A DNA stretch of 64,000 nt from Atherix ibis (taxonomy: Eukaryota; Arthropoda; Insecta; Diptera; Athericidae), in NCBI GenBank assembly GCA_958298945.1, contig OY282606.1:94619696-94683695 (forward strand), read 5' to 3'. Under the pieces are notes generated by a model that saw only the letters and a program-made list of their open reading frames with translations, was not told the origin of the DNA and searched no databases. The number at the start of each line of letters is the position of its first letter. Positions within the stretch are counted from its first letter, which is position 1. Positions 11,660 through 22,700 of the stretch are shown here, one piece after another. The position numbers were made by a program, and so were the translations under genes.

Positions 11660-12510
11660 TCTAATTCAAACAATCTTAATGGAAATCGTTTTATCTCCAT
11701 TGAATGCTAACGATTAATCGACTGTTCAAAACAATTTTTACAAGCATTGGTTGGTATCGTCTTTAGGTTCTTCTGCAAGTGTTTCTTTATGGCTTCGTCG
11801 ACTCAAAATGGCTTTTACGAAGTGGTGATTTTAGTCTTGGGAATAGTAAGAATACGGTGCTTTATTATTGTTTTCGGCCAAAAATTCTTGTGAAATGGTT
11901 ACTGTGTAGGACGATGTATTATCGTTATACCAAATTGAAGGATTGTTCTACCACAAAGCTCGCTCAAAATTTTCAAAGCGCTCAGATAATATTATTTGCT
12001 GACGGTTTGACACTTCGGAAAAAATTTCTATGATAATCAAACTTCACTTTAATTTATGAGTAACTTGACATGGTTAATCTTGTCTTAGACTAGTTAGAAA
12101 CCAGCATCTTAAATTCATAAACCCACGTTTCATCATGCATTTATCGTTAAAGCGTATTTTAGGCAAATTATCGTTGATGCACTTTTTTAAAGAAAATTCT
12201 TTTTGGTAAAGAAAAATAATGGCCATTCAAATCGTACGGCAATAAGGATGTTCAAATCCTACAAAAACAAGGTGCGTCTTTAACCGACAACATTCAAACG
12301 CTTCGTACTACTTATATGCTGACATTTTCGATATCACCATAAGCCTTCTTTAAAATTACCTATGATAAACCACAAAAAATACAATTGGTAATATAAAATT
12401 TCAGGCAAATTCTTCCTTCGATATTTTTTTCCTATATTCAAAATTACAGAGTACAATCGACATCAATTCACAAAACCAATCGCTGTACACAAGCAAGTTG
12501 ACAGGTCGCA
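11660..12510 (-). pseudogene. Decayed mariner-like transposase
   Basis: Minus-strand fragments appear in the correct order. An N-terminal part near 12400-12300 reads RICLKF, KKAYGD and SAYK.YEAF. The first catalytic motif, HDETWVYEFKM, lies near 12110-12145. The C-terminus near 11690-11780 reads NLKTIPTNACKNCFEQ. Stops and frameshifts separate all of them and the core with the second and third aspartates is not recognisable. The C-terminal signature (L-K-x-I-P...F/C) is shared with fragments at 32.5, 49.3, 51.4 and 62.7 kb. Confidence 0.7.
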
Positions 12511-12559
12511 CCAAACTCTACATGACAATTAATTGTATTAATACCAACTTAATAGCAAA

Positions 12560-14880
12560 ATATTTTCTCAATCTCTTTTACGTGAGCTTTTTTAAATGAA
12601 GAATTTTGAATACTTATCTGACAGTACATTTTATGTAATAATTTATTGTATATTTTTAATAGGATTTTTTTCCATTTTTAAAAAAAATATTTTTTTTTGT
12701 TAAATATTTTCCTAATATTGTAGAATAATTCATAAATATTAAAATAAAAAACTTTGAGAATTTCAAAATTAAATCTGTTAAATTATTAATATAGTATTTT
12801 TATTTTAATTTCTAAAATGCTTAAAAAAAGTTTGACTAACGAAAATTATATTTGTTTTTCTTATGTTCCATTTATAAATAAAACAAACTGAAATAAAGTT
12901 TTTTTAATTCCAAAATTTAAAAAAAAAAATTTAACTTTTCTACGTAAATTCAGCATATTTTTGCTCAGATACTCGTGAAATATTATATTTCAATTCGAAA
13001 TCTCTAGTGACTTTGAAATTGATTATTTTCGAATTGTCAATTTGAATTTGGGAGCTTTTCTGATTCAATAGAATTTTCAGTACAATATGTATTCTGTAAA
13101 TCGGATGCTCCCTATTTATTTCTTCATTTCTGTGTTATATTTTCATCTTTCTTCACTCAAGGGTATTTAGTTTACATCGCGTATGAATAAAATTCCATAT
13201 AAATATATTATTTTATGGATTTTATGTCCAAAGTGCATCCCATGAATAATACATCATACACAAATATGATGCTAAAGGAAAAACAAACACTGCAATAATG
13301 GCAGATTGTATATACTCGTAATAAGGGCATTGGCTTCTCTAGTTTTATGATTTCTATATCACAAAATCATAAGACTAGAGATGCAAAGCTCCTTACGATA
13401 TTGTTTAACTTCAAAAAACTTATGTTCGGTATGGTTTCGTATCATTTTGAAGATGCGATTCTCTATGCGATCATAAGCTTTCAAAAATGGAGGATAGCTT
13501 ATACCATTCATGACTTATGGAAAAATAAAGGAGTTAGTTTTTTGGTATTTCAAAAAGGTGGGAAAAACTATCAAATAACTTCGCATACTGCAACCGTAAA
13601 GCTCTGTTTAAATAGTAAATGTGCAACTGCTGTCGAGTTTCTTATTGTGGATGCAGTCCTGGTATAAGTTATAGTTTTGTAAAATGCAAAGACGATGTCA
13701 TATAGATTCTGTACACGGTTTATGGTTGTAACCCTAAGAAGCTTTTAAGCAATACCTTCACATTCGGTGAACCTTATGACATCAGCTAAAGTTGGTAGCA
13801 TTCTCTGTTTTTAAACAATTTAAGGAAGAAAAGGAAATTTTCCTTAAGTCAACTAGACTGTATAGGATATCATAGATTTGGATGTTGCATTTGCAACGGA
13901 AGAACGTACAGTTGACTTTCAATTCACGAATAGATACTAAATGTAAAAACAGTATATGGTATGTCCTCGAAACCGGACTATTAATTCCACGCCATATGAA
14001 CATCGTATGAGCATACTCGTAAATAACAGAAATCTGCAAGATGTATTAATATTGAACGAAAAATAAACGATCTTCAAATGTCGAAAATCATGTATCATGA
14101 CAGTAAATATCTTCTTCGAGTCACTGAAATTACTCTCGGTAATTATTATACAGGATAAGATGCGAATAAATTGCTATATTTCGAGTAAATCATAATATTT
14201 ACGAGCACGAATGGGGGATGCACTTAGTCGAATACGTGAATTTTCCAAGTCAATAAAGTACACTGGATATATGTACAATATTATCCAAAATATAATATAT
14301 CATAAAAGTATACATCCAATTACTTCTAATACCATGTGGATGGATTTCATAAATCCCTCTTATAGTTCATAATCACCATTATGAGGAGATTTTCTATTTT
14401 TGATCATGTCTTAGTGAAAATTTTTCTATATTTTTTTTCTTTACGTGACTTTTATATTAAAAACTATTTAATATAAATGTTCTTCGATTATCACCTTTAT
14501 TATATAAACGATAAAATAAAGATATTTTCTTCAAAAAAATATATAAGAGCAGGTATAGAAATTATAATTTTGAAAAATTGTTGCTCGAAGGGAAATTTCC
14601 AAAGTTTTTTTTTTGGGTTGTTTTTTTTTTTTAAAAACATTTGTAAAATATTATTCTTAAGGAAAATCCATTTATTGGATAACTAGATTAAAATTATAAA
14701 ACTTTTGCGTTTTTCCCACAATTTTAAATATTTTTTATATTTGTTTTTTTCTTTTAAACAAATTTTTCACTTTACACATTTTATAAAGGGTTATTGAATT
14801 TTTCCTTCGAAAAGTACAGTAGTATTATGTTATTTAAGGTGACTTATCTGTTGTTAAACATGAAAATAGGGATTTAGTTA
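12560..14880. other. Gene-free AT-rich DNA
   Basis: Frames at 13347-13667 (+) and 13782-14039 (-) are open for 85-106 codons but show no domain, and composition alone can explain them. One clear hairpin (13337-13380) is listed separately. No TE protein motif was found. Confidence 0.5.
13337..13380. repeat. Inverted repeat, 17-18 bp arms
   Basis: CTCTAGTTTTATGATTT (from 13337) pairs with AAATCATAAGACTAGAG (ending 13380) with one mismatch, around a short loop. It could be a small foldback or the joined ends of a lost insert. No adjacent gene is recognisable. Confidence 0.6.
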
Positions 14881-14884
14881 GACT

Positions 14885-15610
14885 CAATCAACGCACCACC
14901 ATTACTGGCAGTTTACAGTCAGTAGCCAGTTACAAGCTGATTACTGTTTGTGGCACCTCTGCAACCACGTTGCTGACTAACGCGCCTTACCATTATCGGG
15001 CACAGTGTGTTTTAACACCATGGGGCACCTCGATTCCCGTGGTAAAAAATTTTGTTTTAAGAGTACTTCGGCTTGTACTCTGCTCATTGAGCTATGGTAA
15101 GGAGCCCTGTAAATCCCTAAGCACCGGCTCATTCGTAAAAACCTCAAACCATAACCAAAATCGTTCCTGGTCTTTCACCCGGAAAGTTACCTTTTCGTGC
15201 TGTTTACACACTCATTCATACACCGTTCTCGCTTTTCTCTCAAAAATTGCCACGGCAAATCTATTAAAACAATTATAGCGTTCTCTAATACCTAACACAC
15301 CACTCACATCCACACTATCACCATTCGCTACAATTCCACATGCACCTAAGTTTAGCAAATCCCCGTACAGGCCACACTCTCCTCCGCCGCCCCGTACAGG
15401 AACCCATTCATACTAGCATGTACCGTGAGTAAATATACCCAAGTAATAGACCAAATTCAAATCTACACGCCGACACAAAGCACACATCCGAAATGAACAT
15501 GTGCGTCCATCTGCCATTCGCACTCTCATCCCATCGACGTTGCCAAATTTCGCACATTCTATACAGGACCAGTACACGGCACTGTCATGGACTAAGATCC
15601 TGAACATCTT
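14885..15610 (-). pseudogene. R1-like LINE, ORF2 C-terminus and 3' UTR
   Basis: On the minus strand 15566-15486 reads CEIWQRRWDESANGRWTHMF, nearly identical to 48460-48540 (+). The match continues in broken form through the C-terminal region and into the 3' UTR: 14980-15080 here corresponds to 49010-49110 there, with shared strings such as GCCCGATAAT and GTGTTTTAACACCATG-like text in opposite orientation. Reverse transcriptase motifs are absent, so this is a 5'-truncated copy, as LINE insertions commonly are. Stops and small deletions show it is inactive. Confidence 0.8.
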
Positions 15611-15639
15611 TATTCTTAACCGAACAACCAGCAAGTGGG

Positions 15640-16080
15640 AAAAGTACAGTTCAATAAGACAAATTTAAAATTGAGATTTTAATAAAATAATTGGATTATA
15701 TTACTTGAACCTTGCCATTGTAAATTAAATATTTTATAAATGGCCGCCGTGAAACAGTTTGAAGGACTTTCTCCTTTTGAGGTAACATTTGACCAGGTTG
15801 TTTTTTAAATATTTCGCGTTATTATTCGACCATTATTTTATGGATATTGGTTTTTATGTACTATAAAATTTAAAAATTGTCTGCATTAACACGATTTCTT
15901 ACGTAGTCATTTAAGAAAAATTCTAACTGTGTCTAACCTCGCAATTAGGCGTCCTGAAAAAATTTTTGCGCAATATAGCCAAAATTTATTGCGTTGTATG
16001 ACTTGTGGCACAGTGTTTTTTTCTTCAAAATTATATATAGTCCCGATTCAAATATTTAAGTAAGCAGTACAAAGATGGGC
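15640..16080. other. Spacer between LINE fragment and mariner
   Basis: AT-rich. A short frame starts at the ATG at 15740 (MAAVKQFEGLSPFE) and is followed by GGTAACAT, which looks like a 5' splice site. Fourteen codons are too few to call an exon. Confidence 0.3.
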
Positions 16081-16147
16081 ATACGAGGGTCATTCAATAA
16101 GTACTTAGCCTACAAAAGAAAAACGAAAATTTTGGAAAGGTGGCAAT

Positions 16148-17226
16148 TTATTTTTCCACATAATCTTCTTCAAGCTCGATAGACTTGGCCCAGTGATGCT
16201 CTAACTTTTTTAACCCGTCCAAAAAATACATTTTCTCCAGGGAAGCAAAAGAGGCCTCCGTGGCGACGATGACCTCCTCATTCGACCCAAATCTATTCCC
16301 GGCGAGTGATTTTTTCAGGTTTGGAAACAAAAAGTAGTCACAGGAGGCAAAATCTGGAGAGTACGGTGGATGGGGCAGCAATTCGTAGCGCAATTCGACC
16401 AATTTGGCCATGGCGACGGCGGAGGTGTGAGCTGGCGCGTTGTCGTGGTGGAACAGCACTTTTTTCTTCGCAAAGCGGGCCGCTTTTTCTTCAAATCGAC
16501 GTCAAATCGGCCCAATAAGTCAGCATAGTAGCGCCCCGTGATTGTTTTACCACGGTGGCCATCACCTTTCCGGCCGATCGAACAGTCTTCGCCTTCTTCG
16601 GAGCACGTTCGCCGGGTGAAGTCCACTGTTTCGACTGTTTCTTGGTCTGTGGTGTGTACCAGTGAATCCATGTTTCGTCGACGATCACGAAACGACGCAA
16701 GAACTCCGCTAGATTGCGCTGAAACAGCGCCAAATACATCGCCGATGTGGTCTCACGGTTGCGCTTGTTTTCCGGTGTGAGCAAACGCGGCACCCATCGC
16801 GCCGACAGCTTTCTCATGTAGAATATGATGCATCGTTCCTACTGCGATGCCCACAGTCATCTGCGATTCCCAGTTCTTCGTGTATACTGCGATTCCCAGT
16901 TCTTCGTGTAGAATATGATGCATCGTTCCTACTGCGATGCCCACAGTCTCAGCTATCTCGTGAACCTTGAATCGACGATCTGCCTACACGAGATCGTGGA
17001 CTTTTTTAACGTTTTCCTCCGTAGCAGCCGTTTTCGGGGCACCTGGGCGTGGCTCATCAAAAACCGACGTGCGGCCACGAACAAACTCGTTGAACCAATT
17101 CTTGACGGTCGCCATCGAAGGAGAAGAGTCACCATACACAGCATCCAAGCCATCTTTGATTTTGCTGCGCGTTTTCCCTTCCAAAAACAAGAATCTAATC
17201 ACCGAACGATATTGTACTTTTTCCAT
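16148..17226 (-). pseudogene. mariner family A transposase, broken
   Basis: Starts MEKVQYRSVIRFLFLEGK, with NWFNEFVRGR and a GAPK linker. A stop at 16984-16986 replaces a leucine codon found in copy 2. An internal duplication (16818-16948) follows. About 46 bases are missing near 16550 compared with copies 2 and 3, which shifts the frame. The first motif reads VDETWIHWYTP and the second FHHDNAPAH-like residues (HHDNAPAH). The third region reads YSPDFASCDYFLF. The C-terminus (LEEDYVEK) is intact. All three aspartates are still visible, but in different frames. Confidence 0.9.
16818..16948. repeat. Nested tandem duplication inside mariner copy 1
   Basis: A 41-bp block (16818-16858) recurs exactly at 16908-16948. 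Between them a 24-bp block (16861-16884) recurs at 16887-16910. The duplicated DNA encodes GIAVGTMHHILHE, the second helix-turn-helix of the transposase. Copies 2 and 3 have it once, so the duplication is specific to this copy. Confidence 0.9.
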
Positions 17227-17404
17227 TTTTGTGCAACCGACGGATACGCTCGCTTTCAAAGGCTGTCAAAACAAAACTAATGAAGGGAATCGACTAAAAC
17301 TTTGACAGTAGGCTACTAAAAGAATGTACTGCACGATAGTAAATTTCTTTTGTGACAGTAGTTCCATCGGGCGGTGAGGCTAAGTACTTGTTGAATGACC
17401 TTCG

Positions 17405-18965
17405 TAGTACTCAGAATTTACGACAATGATCTCTCCTTGGGAATTTTATAGAAATGGGGACCAAAAATATTTTCAGACCAAAATGCACACCAGGATTTTT
17501 TTTACGTATACAATGGCTTCCCCACTCTTACTTATCAATTGTAAAAGCTTTATATTTAGCAATTTTGCTTACTAACGTATTCATTATATATAATCAATCT
17601 ATAATATAAAATGGCAAAAATTATTATAAACAGATATTACCTTATATGATAAAATTGTTTTAAAGCTTTGAAATGGCAGGACTGTATCAATACATTGCGA
17701 TATCTTTTTACAAATAAACATTAAAAAGTTTTTTTAACTTCTATTTAAAATAATTTTTATTGGTTTTATTTTCAAACATATATTTTCAAAAATAAATAAA
17801 ATGTTCACTTTCATTACTAACATAAAAAAAACAACCATTAAAAAATAATGATATTCTATGCAATTAATAAATCCTGACTTTTATGTGAACTTACTGAATA
17901 TGCTTTTATATTATTAACAATATTTTTGATAAGATAATAATTTCCATTTAGATTTTTTCATCGTTAATAGTTCAGTTTTTTTTTTAGTTAAATATAACAA
18001 TATTATAAGAACAAAAATATTTTTAAAATATAAATTTAATAGCATTATTAGATTAGAATGTATTCTTATATTGCGGGGAATTACGTATAAATTTGCATAA
18101 AAAAATTTGTGAAATCATGATTTTTTGTTTGTTTACTTTTTCAAGTATTCACAATCGAACAATAAATAATTAATTAATTAAGTATATTTAACATCATTGG
18201 CTACTTATGCTATTATTACTATAATTGTGCGATAACTAAATGATTTTTTGTGATAATTGTTCACATTTTAATTGGGGCACTTAAATATCAATTTCTATAA
18301 TACAATATATTTTTTTTGTTTTGATTATTCAATAATTGATTGGATTTTATTGTATATATTTTTCTTTGTTTGTAGTATTAATATTATTTCGATTTCTATC
18401 AATATTCATTCATAAATTGCTTTATTAAAAGTAAATTATTCCTCATCAGAACAATGATAAAGCTTCAATACCTATTTTCTTCTATAGAAAATAAGTTGCA
18501 TTTTAAAATTAATTTTTATATATGTTATTGACTGTATGTATTTTGTAGGTATTTATTATGAGAAATAAGTATAGAATTTCATTAAAAAAAAACATTATTC
18601 GTGTAAAATTTTCTTAAAAATCAAACATATTTTCTCAATTATTCATTCGCTGAAAAGACTAACGAGTTCGAGAACATTTTTCCTTGTAATTTCCAATAAT
18701 GATCAATATTTTTAGCAATTAAATATTTATATTTTTCTAAAGCGATATTTATATTTCTACAATGATTTTTTTCTCCCGATTAAAAATAAGTAGTTGCAAC
18801 TTGTGGCAGAAACATCATGGAACAGCTTTCGCAGCCAGTGATCTGGCAACAATGCAGACTTTTTCTCCAAATTACTTGTATGGTCTTACTACTCTTGATA
18901 TTAAGCTTCGGTGAAATTGGTAAATTTGACTTATGAAAAATTAAAAAGATAAAATATTCTATAAT
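17405..18965. other. AT-rich gene-free DNA
   Basis: From about 17500 to 18780 the sequence is extremely AT-rich with no ORF, repeat or motif of note. The less AT-rich part from 18780 leads into the mariner fragment at about 18970. Confidence 0.55.
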
Positions 18966-18969
18966 ATAA

Positions 18970-19140
18970 GGCATTTTTGAATAGACGAGAAGCTGTGGAA
19001 GACGGACCTCGCTTGAGGAAGTCGTCAACATCGACAAATAATACAAATGTGGAACAAATTGCGGATTTTGTCGATTAATAATTGACGTTTCATAAAAGGG
19101 TCAGAAAAAGAGTTTCTCGCGTCAGATTGGGCATTGCAGA
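18970..19140 (+). pseudogene. mariner-like transposase, N-terminal fragment
   Basis: Plus-strand reading gives FLNRREAVEDGPRLRKSS followed by STSTNNTNVEQIADFV, the linker and start of the second helix-turn-helix of a mariner-like transposase. It then meets stops. No catalytic motif follows before LINE sequence begins near 19150. It is the same broad family as the fragments at 32.5, 47.4, 53.0 and 62.7 kb. Confidence 0.65.
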
Positions 19141-19149
19141 TAGTTAGAT

Positions 19150-19560
19150 ATTCTACCATCATCAGTTTAAGAGTTCCGCAGGGCTCGGTATTTGGTCCAA
19201 TATGACGAGCTGTTCAAACTACCAATGTTAAAATGAAAAACTTCGGTTGATTTTTCGGATGACATAACGTTGATTTTTGTCGGTAAATTCATAAATGAGA
19301 TCACTCAAACCCCACTAGTAACCAGCAGGAAAGTAAAGGACTCTATTACTCTGACCATCGCTGGCTGCGATATTATCTCGCAGACATACCTGCAAATTCA
19401 GATAGACGCTATGTTGAACTATGGCGAATATCTGAAATGGAAAATCGGGTGTAAATTCCTTAGCAATGATCATGCCTAACTACAGAGATACAAGGCAGTG
19501 CCGACGAAGGCCACACATCTCCTATTTGGACAGAAGTTATGGTAATGAATACGTACAAGC
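19150..19560 (+). pseudogene. LINE reverse transcriptase fragment (R1/LOA-like)
   Basis: Plus-strand fragments include VPQGSVFGP (19170-19200), FSDDITLIFVGKFINEI (from about 19245), and LVTSRKVKDSITLTIAGC then ISQTYLQIQIDAMLNYGEYLK. This order (PQGS, the F-A-D-D box altered to FSDD, then the S-x-K and thumb-side G-x-x-I-x-x-Q regions) fits an R1/LOA-type reverse transcriptase. A stop and frameshift lie between the PQGS and FSDD parts. The sequence is cut off by a mariner at 19580. Confidence 0.65.
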
Positions 19561-19579
19561 ATCAGGTGATGGCGGTATA

Positions 19580-20859
19580 ACAGTTCGGCTGAAAAGTTTA
19601 TAACGTAACACAGTAGAAATATTTTTTTTGCAAAATTCTTTTTTATTATTCAACATAGTTGCCTTCGAAGGCGATACAGCGGTTATAGCGATCTTCCAAC
19701 TTTTCGATACCATTTTTATAGTACTCTTTCGGTTTTGCCTCAAAATAGGCCTCAGTTTCGGCAATCACTTCATCATCGGTCTTAAATTTCTTGCCAGCGA
19801 GCATTCTCTTGAGGTCTGCAAACAGGAAAAAGTCGCTGGGGGCCAGATCTGGAGAATACGGTGGATGGGGAAGCAATTCGCAGCCCAATTCATTGAGTTT
19901 GACCATCGTTTTCATCGACTTGTGACACGGTGTATTGTCTTGGTGAAACAACACTTTTTTCTTCTTCAAATGAGGCCATTTCTTAGCGATTTCTTTCTTC
20001 AAACGATCCAATAACACTATATAAAAGTCGCAGTTGATCGTCTGTCCCTTCTGGAGATAGTCAATGAATATTATACCATGCGCATCCCAAAATACAGACG
20101 CCATCACCTTGCCAGTCGACTGTTGCGTCTTTCCACGCTTTGGAGTCGGTTCGTTGCTCGCTCTGCACTCTGCCGACTGCCGATTGGAGTCTGGAGTGTA
20201 GTGACGGAGCCATGTTTCATCCATTGTCACATATCGACGCAAAAATTCGGGTTTATTGTGCTTGAACAGCTCCAAACACTGCTCAGAATCATCAACACGT
20301 TGTTGCTTCTGCTCCACAATGAGCTCACGCGGCACCCACTTTGCACACAGCTTTCGCATGCCCAAATATTCATGCACGATATGTCCAACACGCTCTTTCG
20401 ATATCTTCAGAGTCTCAGCTATCTCGCTCAACTTCACTTTACGGTCATTTAAAATTATACTGTAGATTTTTTTGATGTTTTCTGCCGTAACCACCTCTTT
20501 TGGGCGTCCACTGCGTTCTGCATCAACTGTGCTCGTACGACCAGTTCGAAATTGACGAAACCAATATTCCACAGTCGAAATAGCTGGAGCAGAGTCCGGA
20601 TAACGTTTGTCAAACCATGCTTTGGTTTCCACTGTATTTTTATTCATAAAAAATCAATGCTTTATCAATACACGAAATTCGTCTTTATCCATTTTTTTTC
20701 AATAACAAAAGTTGCTCTACTGAAAATGCTATATCTCACGAACCAATCGACCGATTGCTGTCAAATTTTGACCGGAATCATTTATTTGTGATAATTAAGT
20801 AGATTTTTGCAAGAGGCGCCATCTAGACGTAAACCTTATAAACTTTTCAGCCGAACTGT
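19580..20859 (-). mobile_element. irritans-type (Himar1-like) mariner
   Basis: TA flanks (19578-19579 and 20860-20861). Ends read ACAGTTCGGCTGAAAAGTTT and, reverse-complemented, the same 20 bases exactly, then continue ATAA in both. The start ACAG..GGCTGA.AAGT resembles the Himar1 TIR from memory. Length is 1.28 kb. Near-identical TIRs and an almost open transposase make this the youngest-looking DNA transposon in the window. Confidence 0.93.
19646..20647 (-). CDS. irritans-type mariner transposase, one early TGA
   Basis: An open 333-codon frame in the -1 direction. It holds the second helix-turn-helix (IAETLKISKERVGHIVHEYL), the WVPREL linker and the catalytic motifs YVTMDETW, FHQDNTPCHK and YSPDLAPSDFF, with 34 residues between the last two aspartates. 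It ends NRCIAFEGNYVE. The family protein is 348 residues and begins further upstream. Here the true start is probably the ATG at 20690-20692 (MDKDEFRVLIKH), followed by TGA at 20654-20656 as codon 13, where Himar1, from memory, has cysteine. The 333-codon frame therefore begins at the in-frame Met16 and lacks the start of the first DNA-binding helix. A conserved tryptophan before the linker in the core is cysteine (AECRAS). Confidence 0.9.
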   Translation of the reverse strand: MNKNTVETKAWFDKRYPDSAPAISTVEYWFRQFRTGRTSTVDAERSGRPKEVVTAENIKKIYSIILNDRKVKLSEIAETLKISKERVGHIVHEYLGMRKLCAKWVPRELIVEQKQQRVDDSEQCLELFKHNKPEFLRRYVTMDETWLRHYTPDSNRQSAECRASNEPTPKRGKTQQSTGKVMASVFWDAHGIIFIDYLQKGQTINCDFYIVLLDRLKKEIAKKWPHLKKKKVLFHQDNTPCHKSMKTMVKLNELGCELLPHPPYSPDLAPSDFFLFADLKRMLAGKKFKTDDEVIAETEAYFEAKPKEYYKNGIEKLEDRYNRCIAFEGNYVE

Positions 20860-20922
20860 TATCTAATACAATATATATACTATCTCGTGTGACGCACCAT
20901 CAGCTAGGAGGAAAAAAATGAG

Positions 20923-21111
20923 ATGGCAGTGACATTGCGAATTATCGACTATGTCCCTAACACAGGCACGTTGAACGGAAGAGGCCGTGAACTATATGGG
21001 CCCATTTCTGACAGAATATGGGTGATAAAGATGGAAGTTGATGACGAAGGAAGTAGTGAAAATAATCCTCGAATAACTGGCCCAGAAGAGATAACACCGC
21101 AGGCATGCTGA
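20923..21111 (+). other. Unrecognised 62-codon ORF
   Basis: This frame just downstream of the irritans mariner encodes an acidic, mixed-composition peptide (MAVTLRIIDYVPNTG at the start, EEITPQAC at the end). It is less AT-biased than the surroundings. Its position suggests it could be the displaced continuation of the LINE fragment before the mariner, but I see no LINE motif. Function unknown. Confidence 0.2.
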
Positions 21112-22340
21112 AGTTCGGTAGCTAAATAAGTGTCCCGAGTAATAAAATAGTTCCATTATGAAAAAATATATAAAAATAAAATCATGTCAGTAAAAAAATC
21201 AGTTTTGTTACTTTTCTATAGTCGATGGTATAATTATTTTTGCGACTATTTCTAACTTGACAATACTGAATCCAATAATCATTAATCCATAAGGATTTTT
21301 CAAACGCACCATTTTTATTATTAATAATGAGCCTTGGCAACTGAATGGGCTCTTTCTGTAATGACCTTTAAAACTACAGTTACCTAATACCCGTGGAAAC
21401 TGAGTAAAATTTCAGAAAATCATTGTGGGGAAGTACCTCGAAAGCCCCTAATCAGTTGTATTAGTGCCAACACCTCATATGTGGGGGTACGTACGTATAG
21501 AAACTAATCATCTTGCAGCTCCGTATTAGTTTTGAGATTAATAAATTAGTCACTAATCTATATCTAATGAGTTATATTTATTTGATTTTCATATAAGAAA
21601 AGATTGTATAGAAAATTTCAATAATAAATCTTTATTAGTTTTTTTTTTTAGTTTTATCTCTGATTTTATAAAATGACATCCATAAATTTACGAAAATATA
21701 TCAATGATTTTCTTCTAAAGGCTATTATGATAATTCATAAGCGCAAAATTAAAATAACTCTTTTCTGTAAGAGATGAAAACATAAATAATTTCCTTTTAA
21801 ATTTTAATATTTAATAAATTGCTTTATTCGACAGGTCGTCGATTATGTCAAAAAGGAAAATCATCTAAGGGATGTTGGTGACAGTTTAATGATGTCAATC
21901 TTAAATGTTGTAAAAGGTTAATATTCATTTAAAATATATGAATTTCAGATGAGAAAGTCAAGCTACATAATATTAACAATATTAATATAGATTTACAACT
22001 TTATCATAGATTAAAAGGTAGGATATAAGAGAGACAGAGAGAGTGATATGAGTTGAAAATATCACAACTTAACTATTACAAACTTAGTTTGTATCTTAAT
22101 TAATTTTCTTAATTCGAAAAGTTTCTTTTTTTTATTGTTTTGCAATTTATTTTTTGTCATTGTCGCTGATTTAAACACGAATTTACTTATAGTAGTATTT
22201 TATTTTTTACAAATAAGTTTTTAAATATTTTTTTAATTTTTTTTTTAGTATATTTTTTAACATTTATCAAATAATTGTTGTGCAAATCCTTGGCATTGTT
22301 TTAAGCAATTTAAAAAAAAAATTGTGCTGTTATTTTATTG
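21112..22340. other. AT-rich gene-free DNA
   Basis: No motif, long ORF or repeat array recognised. A short GA-rich run occurs near 22030. Confidence 0.55.
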
Positions 22341-22344
22341 TAAT

Positions 22345-22700
22345 TTTCAAGGAGGCTTATCCAGAGGACCTGTTAGATAATTTTGATTTTTTTTCCTTAG
22401 CCTTTCGGTTTAACTGATCCCATAAATATTTGCTGGGAAAAAGATTTGGTGGCTGTGATGGCCAGATCATCCTCTTTAATGAATCTCATACTTCAACTGA
22501 ATCATTTTCAAAAATGTTTGCTCCTTCAGGAATTTCCTGTCATTCTTACAAGTTATATTTTTAACAGCCTTCCCCAAACCATAAAATTCCTTCCATCATC
22601 TCCTACCGGAAAAATTTATATTGGCACTCATCATACCGAAGCACCTACTTTGGCTATTCCAACATTTTTTCTTATTTTGTGGAGAAAGTAAAGAGCCCTT
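22345..22700 (-). pseudogene. Tc1-like transposase fragment
   Basis: Minus-strand reading gives GDDGRNFMVWG near 22595, corresponding to the Tc1 glycine-rich MVWG motif. Further on it gives MIWPSQPPNLFPSKYLW then DQLNRKAKE near 22420-22480, corresponding to the S-P-D-L-x-P-I-E-x-L-W box. The catalytic glutamate (PIE) reads PSK, so the last catalytic residue is lost. Frameshifts separate the parts. Confidence 0.65.

Larger units (their letters stand above)
16084..17404 (-). mobile_element. mariner family A, copy 1 (defective)
   Basis: Flanked by TA (16082-16083 and 17405-17406). Ends read CGAGGGTCATTCAATAAGTA and, reverse-complemented, CGAAGGTCATTCAACAAGTA, continuing CTTAGCCT in both. The TIRs match those of copies 2 (27817-29107) and 3 (56974-58245). 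Length is 1.32 kb. The transposase is on the minus strand. Confidence 0.92.

Noticed and set aside
13347..13667. 106-codon ORF overlapping a hairpin
   Set aside because: It begins inside the hairpin at 13337-13380 and shows no family motif.
16306..17305. Several long ORFs on the plus strand across mariner copy 1
   Set aside because: They are antisense shadows of the minus-strand transposase. The same pattern recurs over copies 2 and 3.
19646..20647. TGA at codon 13 as a recoded cysteine/selenocysteine codon
   Set aside because: No reason to expect recoding in a transposase, and no structure looked for it. A simple nonsense change is far more likely.
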